Origin: Paenibacillus tyrphae
GTDB taxonomy: Bacteria; Bacillota; Bacilli; Paenibacillales; NBRC-103111
DNA length: 64,000 nucleotides
Assembly: GCF_027925525.1 (NCBI RefSeq)
Contig: NZ_BSDJ01000017.1
Coordinates: 62,001-126,000, forward strand
Reading direction: 5' to 3'
Numbering within the stretch: position 1 is the first letter of the stretch; each line of letters opens with the position of its first letter. Shown here in pieces: positions 50,420 through 59,730 of this stretch. Made by a program: the position numbers and the translations under genes. The notes under the pieces were generated by a model, which saw nothing but the letters and a program-made list of their open reading frames with translations, searched no databases and was not told the origin of the DNA.

Positions 50420-50700
50420 TTATTGCTTTGTGAAAACAACTACATATTGTAGGTTCAAGAATCAAGAACTACGACATATTGTGGAAACTCGTTAGGGCAT
50501 CGCTACGATAATGAAGCCGCACCCGCACGGTTCGTCAGGCCTGATCGACGGCAAACCGGCAGAACGACAGGAAGACGCTTCAGAAGCGGGAACCCTGCGC
50601 GTTACCAGACATTTAACGCTTCGCACGAAGCGTTAGCGGCATGCGTCTGCCTGCACGGCGGCGGCATGCTTTTTTCTTTGAACATTCCAAAGGAGCTGAA
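50420..50700 (+). promoter_or_regulatory. Control region and leader of nrdA
   Basis: Two copies of ACATATTGT at 50442-50450 and 50474-50482, exactly 32 bp apart (three helical turns), each in an imperfect palindrome (CTACATATTGTAG, and CGACATATTGTGG). This is the spacing of tandem NrdR boxes. A leader of roughly 200 nt follows. It has a hairpin AACGCTTCG-CA-CGAAGCGTT (about 50611-50635) and, just before nrdA, a GCATGC...GCATGCTTTTTTC hairpin at about 50639-50678 that looks like an intrinsic terminator. The rest of 50198-50703 holds nothing else that I recognise. Confidence 0.75.
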
Positions 50701-50703
50701 TGC

Positions 50704-52929
50704 ATGATCATCGTAAAACGGGACGGCACGAAAGAAGAACTCGTGTTCGCAAAAATGAAAAAAGTCATCGACTTCGCGTGCGAAACTTATCCGGAATGCG
50801 ATCCGCTGGAGTTGGAAACCGCTCTGCTACCCTTGTTCCGCAACGGAATTACGACCCAGGAAATCCAGCGCCTGCTCATTCAGGTGGCCGTGGAAAAAAC
50901 AAGCGTCGAGCAGCCGAACTGGCAGTACGTCGCCGCCAAGCTGCTTTCCTACGATCTTTATAAGGAAGCCCGCTTAAACCGCAAGTATGGCCATTTCGGC
51001 TACGGCGATCTGTATTCGCTGATCACCTATTTGACCGATATGGGCTTATACGGCAAATACATTCTGGAGCATTACAGCCGGGAAGAAATCCAGGAGCTCG
51101 GCACTTACATCAAGCCGGAGCGCGATTACCTGCTGAACTACATCGGCCTCAAAACGCTCGCCGACCGCTATTTGATCAAGGGACTGGACAAAGAAGTGCT
51201 GGAGCTGCCGCAGGAGCTGTTCATGGGCGTTGCGATGCACCTGGCCATGAAGGAAACGGATAAACTGCGTTGGGCGAAGCAGTTCTACGACGTGCTCAGC
51301 AATCTGGAGATGACGGTAGCGACGCCGACGCTGGCGAATGCCCGCAAGCCGCTGCACCAGCTCTCCAGCTGTTTTATCGATACGGTGCCGGACAACCTGT
51401 GGGGCATCTACAACGTAGACCAAAGCTTCGCGCAGGTATCCAAGCACGGCGGCGGCATGGGCATCTATGTCGGCAAAGTGCGCAGCCGCGGCTCCAACAT
51501 CCGCGGATTCAAGGGCGTCGCCGGCGGCGTCGTGCCTTGGATCAAGAACTACAACAATACGGCCATCGCCGTCGACCAGTTGGGCGTCCGTTCCGGAGCC
51601 GTCGCCGTCTACCTAGACGTGTGGCATAAGGATATTTTGGACTTCCTGAACCTCAAGACGAACAACGGCGACGACCGGATGAAGGCTCACGACATTTTCC
51701 CGGGCGTCTGCATCCCCGATCTGTTCATGAAAACAGTCGAGGAGCGCGGCACATGGTACTTGTTCGATCCGCACGAAGTGCGCAAGATCAAGGGCTACTC
51801 GATCGAGGATTCGTGGGGCGAGGAATTCGAAAGCCGCTACTGGGATTGCGTGAACGACGACAAAATTTCGAAGGACGAAATTCCGGCCATCGACATCATG
51901 AAGCGCGTCCTTACCAGCTCGTTCGAAACCGGCACGCCGTTCGTGTTCTTCCGCGATACGGTCAACCGCGCTAACCCGAACAAGCACAAAGGCATGATTT
52001 ACTGCTCGAACCTGTGTACCGAAATTTGCCAAAATATGAGCGCTACCGAGATGATCCAGACGGAGCACGAGGACGGCATCATTACGACAAAGGTAAAAAG
52101 CGGCGATTTCGTCGTCTGCAACCTGTCGTCCACCAACCTCGGCCGCGTCTATACGAAAGAAGACATCGAGCGCGTCGTCACGACGCAAATGCGGATGATG
52201 GACAATGTCATCGACCTGAACTACTACCCGATTCCGCAAGCGGAAATTACGAATAAAAAGTACCGCGCCGTCGGCCTCGGCTCCAGCGGCTACCATCAAA
52301 TGCTGGCTCAGCTCAAAATTCAATGGGAATCCGACGAGCACGTGCAGAAAGCCGACGAAGTGTACGAATGGATGAACTACTACGCCATCAAAGCGTCGAT
52401 GGAAATCGCCAAAGAAAAAGGCGCCTACCCTGTATTCGAAGGCAGCGAATGGCAGACCGGCGAATACTTCGAAGCTCGTGGCTACAACAGCCCGGAATGG
52501 CTCGAATTGAAAGAGCAAGTCGCGAAACACGGCGTCCGCAACGGCTGGATGTTCGCCATCGCGCCGACGGCATCGACCTCGCTTATCGCCGGTTCAACGG
52601 CCGGGATCGACCCGATCTTCAACAAGTTTTTCGTCGAAGAGAAGAAGAACGCCGTCATCCCGCAAACCGCGCCGAACCTGAACCCGGAGACGATGTGGTT
52701 CTACAAGGAAGCGCACCGGATCGACCAGCACTGGAGCATCCGCGCCGCCGGCGCCCGCCAGCGCCATATCGACCAATCGCAATCGTTCAACCTGTACATC
52801 ACACCGGAGCTGTCCGCCCGCGAGTTTCTGGAAATGTACATCGCCGCTTGGAAGCACGGCCTGAAAACCGTCTACTACTGCCGCAACAAAAGCCTCGAAG
52901 TCGAGGATTGCGTAAGCTGCAGCGCGTAG
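50704..52929 (+). CDS. nrdA: Class Ia ribonucleotide reductase, alpha subunit
   Basis: 741 aa. It reduces ribonucleotides to deoxyribonucleotides with the beta subunit radical. The N-terminal ATP-cone (MIIVKRDGTKEELVFAKMKK) indicates dATP regulation. The catalytic part has PTLANARKPLHQLSSCFID with the first redox Cys, and NLSSTNLGRV; the C-terminus ends in CVSC, the thioredoxin/glutaredoxin-facing pair. The ATG at 50704 is preceded by AAAGGAG eight bases upstream. A 321-bp gap separates it from nrdB. Confidence 0.95.
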   Translation: MIIVKRDGTKEELVFAKMKKVIDFACETYPECDPLELETALLPLFRNGITTQEIQRLLIQVAVEKTSVEQPNWQYVAAKLLSYDLYKEARLNRKYGHFGYGDLYSLITYLTDMGLYGKYILEHYSREEIQELGTYIKPERDYLLNYIGLKTLADRYLIKGLDKEVLELPQELFMGVAMHLAMKETDKLRWAKQFYDVLSNLEMTVATPTLANARKPLHQLSSCFIDTVPDNLWGIYNVDQSFAQVSKHGGGMGIYVGKVRSRGSNIRGFKGVAGGVVPWIKNYNNTAIAVDQLGVRSGAVAVYLDVWHKDILDFLNLKTNNGDDRMKAHDIFPGVCIPDLFMKTVEERGTWYLFDPHEVRKIKGYSIEDSWGEEFESRYWDCVNDDKISKDEIPAIDIMKRVLTSSFETGTPFVFFRDTVNRANPNKHKGMIYCSNLCTEICQNMSATEMIQTEHEDGIITTKVKSGDFVVCNLSSTNLGRVYTKEDIERVVTTQMRMMDNVIDLNYYPIPQAEITNKKYRAVGLGSSGYHQMLAQLKIQWESDEHVQKADEVYEWMNYYAIKASMEIAKEKGAYPVFEGSEWQTGEYFEARGYNSPEWLELKEQVAKHGVRNGWMFAIAPTASTSLIAGSTAGIDPIFNKFFVEEKKNAVIPQTAPNLNPETMWFYKEAHRIDQHWSIRAAGARQRHIDQSQSFNLYITPELSAREFLEMYIAAWKHGLKTVYYCRNKSLEVEDCVSCSA

Positions 52930-53063
52930 ATGAAGATTTTCTGTATCCTAATCCGTTAGGGCCGGGCGCATAAGCGCCCCCTCCCCAACGAAAAAGCCCG
53001 GAGTTCGCGGACGGCAGCGAAGCGCGCCGCCCAATGAACTCCAACGCTCTAAACGTAAAGCGT

Positions 53064-53103
53064 GTACATAAGACTCTTTGCAAATGCAAAGAGTCTTATG
53101 TAC
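53064..53103. repeat. Perfect 40-bp palindrome between nrdA and nrdB
   Basis: GTACATAAGACTCTTTGCA-AA-TGCAAAGAGTCTTATGTAC: a 19-bp perfect stem with a two-base loop. It has no T run, so it is not a usual terminator. It could be a processing site, a stabiliser or a repeat-element core. Confidence 0.9.
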
Positions 53104-53157
53104 GAAAGCGATCAACCATCAACCGTCTCTCATCTGCACAACTTCACTCAACCGACC

Positions 53158-53224
53158 CTTTCCGGGGTCCAGGGGGCCGGCGCCCCATGGGGTCCTCCCT
53201 ACTAGGGAGGATTTAGGAGGGTCA
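53158..53224. repeat. GC-rich repeat-like block upstream of nrdB
   Basis: GGGGTCCAGGGGGCCGGCGCCCCATGGGGTCC is self-complementary (inner stem GGGGGC-CGG-CGCCCC), followed by the palindrome CCTCCCTACTAGGGAGG. Such blocks look like small intergenic repeats. Copy number in the genome cannot be checked here. The remainder of 52930-53250 holds no gene. Confidence 0.6.
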
Positions 53225-53250
53225 TTCGACTTTAGGGGGTAGACCAACCA

Positions 53251-54288
53251 ATGGAACTTCAAAAGAAAAAGCTGTTTAACGAGCACGGCGACCGGGATTG
53301 GGGCAAGCGCCGCATGATCGGCGGCAACACGACGAACCTGATCGAGCTGAACAACGTCAAATATGACTGGGCAACCAAGATGTACCGCACGATGATGAAC
53401 AACTTCTGGATTCCCGAGGAAATCCCGCTCGCGCAAGATGCGAAGGACTACAAATTCCTGTCGCCCGTAGAGCGCCAAAGCTACGACAAGATCATCAGCT
53501 TCCTGATCTTTCTCGATTCGCTGCAAACGGCTAACCTGCCGAACATCAACGAGTACATCACCGCTCCGGAAGTCAACCTGTGCCTGACGGTGCAGACGTT
53601 CCAGGAAGCCGTGCACAGCCAGAGCTATTCGTACATCCTTGACAGCGTCTGCTCGGCGGAAGTGCGTGACGACATCTATAACCAATGGCGCGAGGACAAG
53701 CATCTGCTGCGCCGCAATCGATTCATCACCGACCTGTACGAGCGGTTCATCGAGACGCCTTCCACGGAAAACCTGATGCGCACCATCATGGCTAACTACA
53801 TTCTCGAAGGCATTTATTTTTACAGCGGCTTCAGCTTCTTCTACGCGCTCGGACGCCAAGGCAAGATGCTCGGCACCGTCTCGGAGATCAAGTACATTCA
53901 GCGCGACGAACTGACGCATCTGGCGCTGTTCCAGAACATTTTCCGCGAAATCCGCAAGGAAAATCCGGAGCTGTTCACGGACGAGCTGATTGAAGACCTG
54001 CGCCAAATGATGAAGACGGCCGTCCAGCACGAGATCGAATGGGGCCAATACATCACGAACAACAACATTCACGGCCTGAGTAACGATATCATCGACCAAT
54101 ACATCAAATATTTGTCCAACGAGCGCCTGCGCAAGCTGGGCCTGGAAATTTTGTACCCCGAAGTCGTCGAGCATCCGATGAAGTGGGTCGAGACGTTCAG
54201 CAACATGAACAGCATGAAAACGGACTTTTTCGAGCAAAAGGTGACCAACTACAGCAAATCGTCCAACCTGAACTGGGACGACCTGTAA
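53251..54288 (+). CDS. nrdB: Class Ia ribonucleotide reductase, beta subunit
   Basis: 345 aa, radical-generating subunit with a dinuclear metal centre. Iron/manganese ligands lie in FLIFLDSLQTANLPN (Asp), QTFQEAVHSQSYSYIL (Glu, His; the radical Tyr is in SYSY) and in ANYILEGIYFYSGF and QRDELTHLALF. The C-terminus SSNLNWDDL fits a subunit-docking tail. AGGGGGT precedes the ATG at 53251. It is the second gene of the nrd pair, with repeats in the gap to nrdA. Confidence 0.95.
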   Translation: MELQKKKLFNEHGDRDWGKRRMIGGNTTNLIELNNVKYDWATKMYRTMMNNFWIPEEIPLAQDAKDYKFLSPVERQSYDKIISFLIFLDSLQTANLPNINEYITAPEVNLCLTVQTFQEAVHSQSYSYILDSVCSAEVRDDIYNQWREDKHLLRRNRFITDLYERFIETPSTENLMRTIMANYILEGIYFYSGFSFFYALGRQGKMLGTVSEIKYIQRDELTHLALFQNIFREIRKENPELFTDELIEDLRQMMKTAVQHEIEWGQYITNNNIHGLSNDIIDQYIKYLSNERLRKLGLEILYPEVVEHPMKWVETFSNMNSMKTDFFEQKVTNYSKSSNLNWDDL

Positions 54289-54323
54289 GCCGGATCCCCA
54301 AAGCGCTTACCTGATTAACAAAA

Positions 54324-54370
54324 GCATCCCGCTTCCTTTGCCTTGACGGCAGCGAAGCGGGATGTTTTTT
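54324..54370 (+). terminator. Terminator of the nrd operon
   Basis: CATCCCGCTTC ... GAAGCGGGATG stem followed by TTTTTT. Confidence 0.88.
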
Positions 54371-54387
54371 CGTGTAATCTATATGCC

Positions 54388-55944
54388 TTATAAAGAAGAC
54401 ATATGCTTTTTCCGTTCCGTCTGCAATTCGTGGCAGATCGTCTCCAGCTCCTTTGCGAGCCGCGTCAGCCCTTCCGTCGAAGCGGTGATCGACTCCATCG
54501 CCGATAACTGCTCCTGCGACGAGGATAGCACATGATTCGCTCCCGCCGCACTGTCGTCGGAAATGCGCGCCACCTCGTTCAATGCGGCCGTCACCTGCTC
54601 CGATCCTGCCGACATTTGCTGGGCAGCTGCTGAAATATCCTGGATTTGATCGCATACTTTTTTCGCTTCGTCGACAATGAGCCGGAATACGTCCCCGGCT
54701 TCGTTCACCGCCGTATGACTCGTATCCACCTGACCGGCGCTTGCGCGCATCACCGATACGGCGGATACCGTCGCCTGCTGAATCTCTTCGATCAGCTGCG
54801 TGATTTGACCCGCCGACGCTTCGGCTTGCTCCGCGAGCTTCCGGACCTCGCGCGCCACTACGGCAAAGCCCGCTCCGTGCTCCCCTGCCCGGGCAGCTTC
54901 GATCGCTGCATTCAGCGCAAGCAGGTTCGTTTGGGAAGCTACCCCGGAAATCAGCGTAGCGATCTCTCCAATTTCGACCGACTGCTTCTCCAACCGCTGT
55001 AAAGCTGCAGACACTTCCGTCGAGGAGCTTTTCAAAGCGCCGAGCTGCGATACCGCATGGCCGATCGTATCGTTGCCTTTCTCCGCCTCTTCCACCATGC
55101 CGAGCGACGCCTCCGAAACGGTTGCCGACGATTCGGCTACGCGCTGTATGCCGATCGACATCTCTTCCATCGCACGTGCGCTGTCTTTGCTAGTCTGCGC
55201 CTGCTCTTCCGTTCCCGATGCCATGCCTTCCATGGAGGTCATGATCCGGCGGTTCGCCAGCAGTGTCTGCTCGGTGTTCTCATTGAGCCGTCCCACGTAA
55301 TCGACCAGTTGCTCGGAGCTGTCCGTCAGCTTGTTCAGAATGTTGCCGAGCAGCTGCTGCTTCTCCTGCTTGTCCGCTTCGAGCAAGGCCACGGTTACCT
55401 TTTTCTTCGTGATTTGCCATACGGTCGTTCCTGCTGTCAGCAGAAGGAACACGGCATGAATCGCCAGCATCTCGATGCCGTACCCGTCCTTGCCGAACAC
55501 AAGCTCCGAATACAGCCAGTAGGCGGTGATGTATTGCAGGGCAAACAAAGCGGTCATCAGCCAAATCAGCTTCGTATCTTCATAAAAGGCCATCAGGGCG
55601 ATAACCATGAAGATTGAGAAATAAAATTCGACCATCCCGCCCGATCCGACGATCATCGCCATACTCGTGAAGGTCATGGACAGCGCATTGAACAGCGGAA
55701 CGTAACGATGATGCCCCCGCCAAAATAACAGCGCAGCGACGACTAGCAGAATCAGCGGAGCCCCCAAAAACACATTAAGCAGTACCTCGTAAGCCAGCAA
55801 ATCGTGCTGGGATTTAAAGACATGCACCCATCGGAATAAAGCGCATGCAAACACGGCCAACAAGTACGTTCCGAACGTCACCGGCAAGGTCATCCGGTTT
55901 TTAATCGCCAACACATCGGGCTTCGTGGATAACAAAAAGCTCAC
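54388..55944 (-). CDS. Methyl-accepting chemotaxis protein without extracellular sensor domain
   Basis: 518 aa. The first ~190 residues are about six hydrophobic helices ([63 protein letters not shown]), with no large periplasmic-type loop. The signalling part is a long coiled coil with the conserved hairpin tip [20 protein letters not shown] then [20 protein letters not shown]. It probably senses through its membrane domain (energy or membrane state). The start is the GTG at 55944. It is next to a c-di-GMP regulator gene, but with no terminator shared. Confidence 0.92.
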   Translation of the reverse strand: MSFLLSTKPDVLAIKNRMTLPVTFGTYLLAVFACALFRWVHVFKSQHDLLAYEVLLNVFLGAPLILLVVAALLFWRGHHRYVPLFNALSMTFTSMAMIVGSGGMVEFYFSIFMVIALMAFYEDTKLIWLMTALFALQYITAYWLYSELVFGKDGYGIEMLAIHAVFLLLTAGTTVWQITKKKVTVALLEADKQEKQQLLGNILNKLTDSSEQLVDYVGRLNENTEQTLLANRRIMTSMEGMASGTEEQAQTSKDSARAMEEMSIGIQRVAESSATVSEASLGMVEEAEKGNDTIGHAVSQLGALKSSSTEVSAALQRLEKQSVEIGEIATLISGVASQTNLLALNAAIEAARAGEHGAGFAVVAREVRKLAEQAEASAGQITQLIEEIQQATVSAVSVMRASAGQVDTSHTAVNEAGDVFRLIVDEAKKVCDQIQDISAAAQQMSAGSEQVTAALNEVARISDDSAAGANHVLSSSQEQLSAMESITASTEGLTRLAKELETICHELQTERKKHMSSL

Positions 55945-56024
55945 ATCCTATTCGCTAAGGTCGAAGCTATACTCTTTATCACATATTATATCGGTCGTAA
56001 GTCCTATTTTTTATAGTAAAAAAT

Positions 56025-56054
56025 GAAAAAACCGTGACAAGTCGTCGTCACGGT
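56025..56054 (-). terminator. Terminator of the response-regulator operon
   Basis: ACCGTGAC...GTCACGGT stem, T run on the minus strand. Confidence 0.82.
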
Positions 56055-56055
56055 C

Positions 56056-57777
56056 TCAGCTTAATTCCAGCAATTCCTTCACCTTGAGCTCCAGCTCAAC
56101 CATGGAAAACGGTTTATGCATATACGCATTCGCTCCAAGCTGCATTCCCCGGCTCGTGTCCTCTTCCCGGCTGCGCCCGGAAAGAACGAGCACTTTCGTA
56201 TGGGGCGGCCGCGTGCCGCGCTCCCTCATCCGTTCGAGCACGCCGTACCCGTCGAGACGCGGCATCACGCCGTCGAGAATACACAGATCGACCGGGCTGC
56301 CGAGCAGCTCCAAATAAGCCTCTTCCCCATCGGCCGCCTCCTTGAAATCGATCGGCAGATGCTTGAGCTTCGCCATGAGAATCGAGCGCAAAATATTGTC
56401 GTCGTCGGCAATCAGCACCGTCTTGCGCGCCGCCGCGTCCGTCTCGGTACCGGCAGCGTCGCCGGTATACAGCATCACCCGGTTGCGGCCGCTTTGCTTG
56501 GCCTCGTACATCGCATCGTCCGCCCGCCTGATCCATTCGCTCAGCGTAAGGTCGGGCTGCCACTCCGACACGCCGGCCGAGAACGTAATGTGAAACGATT
56601 GGCCCTCGTTTTGCGCCACGGGTCCTTGATGCGTCTGCCTCAGAATGCCTTCGATCGTCTTTTTGGCGTCGGCCGCAGACGTGCCGGGCAGCACCACCAC
56701 GAATTCCTCGCCCCCGAAGCGGGCGATCAGATCCGTAGCGCGCAGATTCGCCTGCAGCAGATAAGCGAGGCCCTGCAGGACCAGATCCCCGATCGGATGC
56801 CCGTACGTATCGTTGATCGACTTGAACCGGTCAATATCGATGAATACCATCGAGATCGTCCCGGGATACCGTGCGACGCGCTGCAGCTCGACTTGAATTT
56901 GGTGATCGAAATACCGCCGGTTGTACACTCCCGTCAACGGGTCGCGGAATGCCATTTGCTCGAACGTCTTGGTCCGCTTGAGCAGGCTGTAGATACGGGC
57001 GGCCAGCTCTTCGTATTGAAACGGCTTGACCACGTAGTCGTCCGCGCCCAAATAGAAGCAGCGGACCTTGTCGTAGACGTCGCTGCGCCCGGACAGCACG
57101 ATCAGGGGCACAAGCTTTAAATTCGGGTCTTCCTTCAAAAATTCGAACAGCTCGTAGCCGCTGCCCGGATGCATCATGAGATCGAGCGAAATCAAGTCGT
57201 ACGAACGCTCGCGGATGAGCCGCTGCGCCGAACTGACGTCTGCGGCTTCATCCACCTCGTAGCCGTCCAGCTTCAAACGCCGGACCAGATAAGCCCGCAG
57301 CACATCGTCATCGTCGATCACAAGCAGCCGTTCGCCTTGCGGAGGCGTCAGGGTGCGCTGCAACTGTCCCTGCTGCTCATCCGGCTCCAGCTCGCGTACA
57401 ATGGTATCGATCTCCAATTCCAATTCGAGCACCAACGCAAGGGAAGCCTGCGAGCATTGCCGAAACCGTACCCGAACCGACGCTGACGCCACAGCTTCCT
57501 CGTCCTGCGACCATTCCCAGTGCCCGACCAATTTCTCGGCCAATACCCCGATGCGCGTGAAACCGAACATCGGCGCGCTGCCTTTCAGCGTATGTACGAT
57601 ACGGTAAAACCGGCGGGCCGTCTCGGACGTATCCTCCGGCTCCGCATCCTCAGTCCAATGCCGCAGCTGCTGCAGCTGCTTATTCAGCTCGCGAATATAT
57701 TTTTTCCGGCCTTCCTTCAGCAGCCGGGCCTCTCGTTTCATCCGGTCGTCAGAGGGTGTTTGATGCAAAGCCTTCAC
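56056..57777 (-). CDS. Hpt-REC-GGDEF-REC signalling protein
   Basis: 573 aa. The Hpt domain is at 1-125 with the phospho-His62 in RRFYRIVHTLKGSAPMFGF. The first receiver begins LLVIDDDDVLRAYLVRRLKL, with the phospho-Asp in YDLISLDLMMHPGSGYEL. A GGDEF domain follows (DPLTGVYNRRYFDHQI, signature GGEEF in RFGGEEFVVVLP). A second receiver (KTVLIADDDNILRSILMAKL; CILDGVMPRLDGYGV) closes the chain. All sites look complete. It is downstream of, and co-transcribed with, a CheY-like regulator (29 bp gap), so a phosphorelay ending in c-di-GMP synthesis is likely. No histidine kinase is adjacent. Confidence 0.92.
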   Translation of the reverse strand: MKALHQTPSDDRMKREARLLKEGRKKYIRELNKQLQQLRHWTEDAEPEDTSETARRFYRIVHTLKGSAPMFGFTRIGVLAEKLVGHWEWSQDEEAVASASVRVRFRQCSQASLALVLELELEIDTIVRELEPDEQQGQLQRTLTPPQGERLLVIDDDDVLRAYLVRRLKLDGYEVDEAADVSSAQRLIRERSYDLISLDLMMHPGSGYELFEFLKEDPNLKLVPLIVLSGRSDVYDKVRCFYLGADDYVVKPFQYEELAARIYSLLKRTKTFEQMAFRDPLTGVYNRRYFDHQIQVELQRVARYPGTISMVFIDIDRFKSINDTYGHPIGDLVLQGLAYLLQANLRATDLIARFGGEEFVVVLPGTSAADAKKTIEGILRQTHQGPVAQNEGQSFHITFSAGVSEWQPDLTLSEWIRRADDAMYEAKQSGRNRVMLYTGDAAGTETDAAARKTVLIADDDNILRSILMAKLKHLPIDFKEAADGEEAYLELLGSPVDLCILDGVMPRLDGYGVLERMRERGTRPPHTKVLVLSGRSREEDTSRGMQLGANAYMHKPFSMVELELKVKELLELS

Positions 57778-57806
57778 TTCCCGTCTCCGGTATAAATTTC
57801 TATCGG

Positions 57807-58190
57807 TTAACGCGCGTCGCGCCGGATCAGCTCTTCCACGGTATCCAGCAGCTGCAGCGGACTAAACGGTTTGACGATATATTGCGTAACGCCCGCCGCC
57901 TTGGCACGTTCCCGGTCCTTATCCAACGCTTTGGCCGTCAAAAGAATAACCGGCGTATCCGCATTCGGATTCGTATGGCCGCGAAGCCATTCGCAAACTT
58001 CCACTCCGGTGCGTTCGGGCATCATATAGTCCAGAATAATTAAGTCGAACGGCCGCTCCTGCAAATAGGCGAGCGCCTGCGCCCCATCCTCCGCTTCGGT
58101 AAGCTCGTATCCTTCCTCGGCCAACGTTTCCGTTAGTAAGAACCGCAAGGCCGCTTCGTCATCGGCCAATAAAATTTTATAAGGTGCCAT
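57807..58190 (-). CDS. CheY-like response regulator
   Basis: 127 aa single receiver domain. YKILLADDEAALRFLLTETL has the acidic pair, phospho-Asp in FDLIILDYMMPERTGVEV, Thr in VILLTAKALD and Lys in YIVKPFSPLQL. No output domain. It is the first gene of the pair with the Hpt-REC-GGDEF-REC protein and probably exchanges phosphate with its Hpt domain. Confidence 0.93.
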   Translation of the reverse strand: MAPYKILLADDEAALRFLLTETLAEEGYELTEAEDGAQALAYLQERPFDLIILDYMMPERTGVEVCEWLRGHTNPNADTPVILLTAKALDKDRERAKAAGVTQYIVKPFSPLQLLDTVEELIRRDAR

Positions 58191-58400
58191 AAGCCGTCGA
58201 ACGCTCCTTCATGGTGCATGCTCTATGAGATCATTATAGCACGGATGATTGTGCAGGGTTACAGGGAACTTTTCAATTGTATATAGTTCCAAAGTACCAT
58301 TTGTAAACCAAAAGAACTATGATACGATAAAAACATCACAAAATTTGATGAAAACTTTACTTTTTTCGAGCACTTTTTCCTAGCTGAAAGGAAGGACAAC

Positions 58401-58784
58401 ATGAATCCTGTGGACCATCTGATCAAAAAAGTATCCAAGTACGTTTCGTTCGGCCAGCCCGTTTCATCCGGGTCCTTGGTAAGTCAGCGCTTGTCTGACC
58501 CGCGCATGCCGATGCAAGCGTTTTATTTGACACTCCAGCCCAAAAGCGAACAAGAGCATTACTATCATGAGGTTTGGCTGAAAAAAGAAGGCTCGTTTGC
58601 CATCACCGAAGCATGGTACAAAGACAGCATGGTCACCCGAAGCTTGGTTCAAGACAATATTTCTTATGAGCAGTTGATTAACGCAATCGGCGAGGAACAG
58701 TCCCATCATGTCGTTCTGCGAATGACGGAAATCGTCAAGAAGTCGGAACGGGAGGATTGGAGACCGTATTCCAGACGAGCCTGA
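58401..58784 (+). CDS. Hypothetical protein (127 aa)
   Basis: MNPVDHLIKKVSKYVSFGQP then VSSGSLVSQRLSDPRMPMQA and FYLTLQPKSEQEHYYHEVWL. Charged, without signal or membrane helix. AAAGGAAGG precedes the ATG. It stands alone and is convergent with the next gene. I do not recognise a family. Confidence 0.75.
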   Translation: MNPVDHLIKKVSKYVSFGQPVSSGSLVSQRLSDPRMPMQAFYLTLQPKSEQEHYYHEVWLKKEGSFAITEAWYKDSMVTRSLVQDNISYEQLINAIGEEQSHHVVLRMTEIVKKSEREDWRPYSRRA

Positions 58785-58796
58785 TTGAGACAGGCT

Positions 58797-59273
58797 TCAA
58801 AGCATGCTGCCATGCTCTTGCTTCCTGCGGGCATATTCGCGCCAGGATCCGCCGTTAATGCGTGGATATCCCCGCGGCTCGTTCCACAAGTAGATCCATC
58901 CCTCGCACTCTTCCCGCCGGATGTCGCGCACCCAGACGCGTTCATAATCGTTCCGCGCGTCGGGCCCGTAATACTCCTCCAGTTCGTCCATCCGATTCAG
59001 ACCTTCCTGCGTCACGACCAGCCATTCGCCTTCGACGTCCGTCTCGCTACCGCAGCCCGACAGGACGAGTCCGGGATACGCTCCCGCATCGAACAATGCG
59101 CCGCGCACCCGTCCGGGCCGGACCGAGAGCACATAAGGCGCGACCACATGATGGTTCGACTCGCCGACCAACAGCGTGCCATAGACGAAAACCCGGATCA
59201 GATCGGTTCCCTCCTTCAACCCAACCTGCGAATTGCTTCCCTGGCGACGGTTGCCGGCTGGAGTAAATACCAT
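58797..59273 (-). CDS. Gamma-glutamylcyclotransferase-like (GGCT/AIG2) protein
   Basis: GGCT-fold protein. The core LIRVFVYGTLLVGESNHHVV has the YGTL(L) signature that binds gamma-glutamyl groups, and later RVRGALFDAGAYPGLVLSG and EEYYGPDARNDYERV follow the family pattern. GGCT-like enzymes act on gamma-glutamyl dipeptides or amines; others are of unknown role. The start is uncertain: the ATG at 59273 would add 24 residues not usual in the family, while the best ribosome site (AAGGAGG) sits 8 bases before a CTG at 59201. Coordinates use the ATG. Confidence 0.85.
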   Translation of the reverse strand: MVFTPAGNRRQGSNSQVGLKEGTDLIRVFVYGTLLVGESNHHVVAPYVLSVRPGRVRGALFDAGAYPGLVLSGCGSETDVEGEWLVVTQEGLNRMDELEEYYGPDARNDYERVWVRDIRREECEGWIYLWNEPRGYPRINGGSWREYARRKQEHGSML

Positions 59274-59412
59274 TTTCTTCTATCATACCATATGCCGAGT
59301 TCGGGGAAGCGGGTGATTTGCCCTATCTTTGACAATGTGCCGTGTCCGAAAAAAGCAGACTGGCATAAATTGTCCATAAGACAAGTCTGTGGGGGAAAGG
59401 GGAGAGTGTGCC

Positions 59413-59553
59413 ATGCTTAGTCCCGAAGATGCGAACAAGATCATTCGCTTTTTGTCGGCGGCGTATTTTTGCACCGACTCGGAGCAGGCGCATAAAGAGT
59501 TTAACCGGTTGGCCAACGAGCTGCGCAAAGCTTCCGGCCAGCCGGAACAATGA
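59413..59553 (+). CDS. Small hypothetical protein (46 aa)
   Basis: MLSPEDANKIIRFLSAAYFC then TDSEQAHKEFNRLANELRKA, ending SGQPEQ. A helical small protein with AAAGGGGAG upstream. It was missed by a length filter but has good coding composition. Function unknown. Confidence 0.65.
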   Translation: MLSPEDANKIIRFLSAAYFCTDSEQAHKEFNRLANELRKASGQPEQ

Positions 59554-59664
59554 TGCCGCTGCAGGAAGCGGCGTCAGAGTGTTGAGAAGCCCTAGGAGTA
59601 GAAAATCTTAGAGAAATAGAGGTGGGGTATATCCCGTAAGAGTTTACGTCCGCCTCAAGACAAT

Positions 59665-59697
59665 AGAAAAAAGCCAAAAGCGTCCACTTCTGGCTTG
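59665..59697 (-). terminator. Terminator of the CD3324-like gene
   Basis: AAGCCAGAAGTGG...TGGCTTTTTTC on the minus strand; short stem and T run. Confidence 0.7.
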
Positions 59698-59730
59698 TTC
59701 CATTTGCGATTATTTTCGCTATCCTTTCGG

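Noticed and set aside
50490-50610. Possible c-di-GMP-I riboswitch in the nrdA leader (GGCAAACC ... GACGC)
   Set aside because: The GAAA tetraloop stem and the GCAAAGCC part are missing, and the inner stem does not pair. Only short words match.
50420-50640. Possible cobalamin riboswitch in the nrdA leader
   Set aside because: No GCCACTG B12-box core or CCGGTG...AGTC element is present, in contrast to the clear one at 20031-20216.
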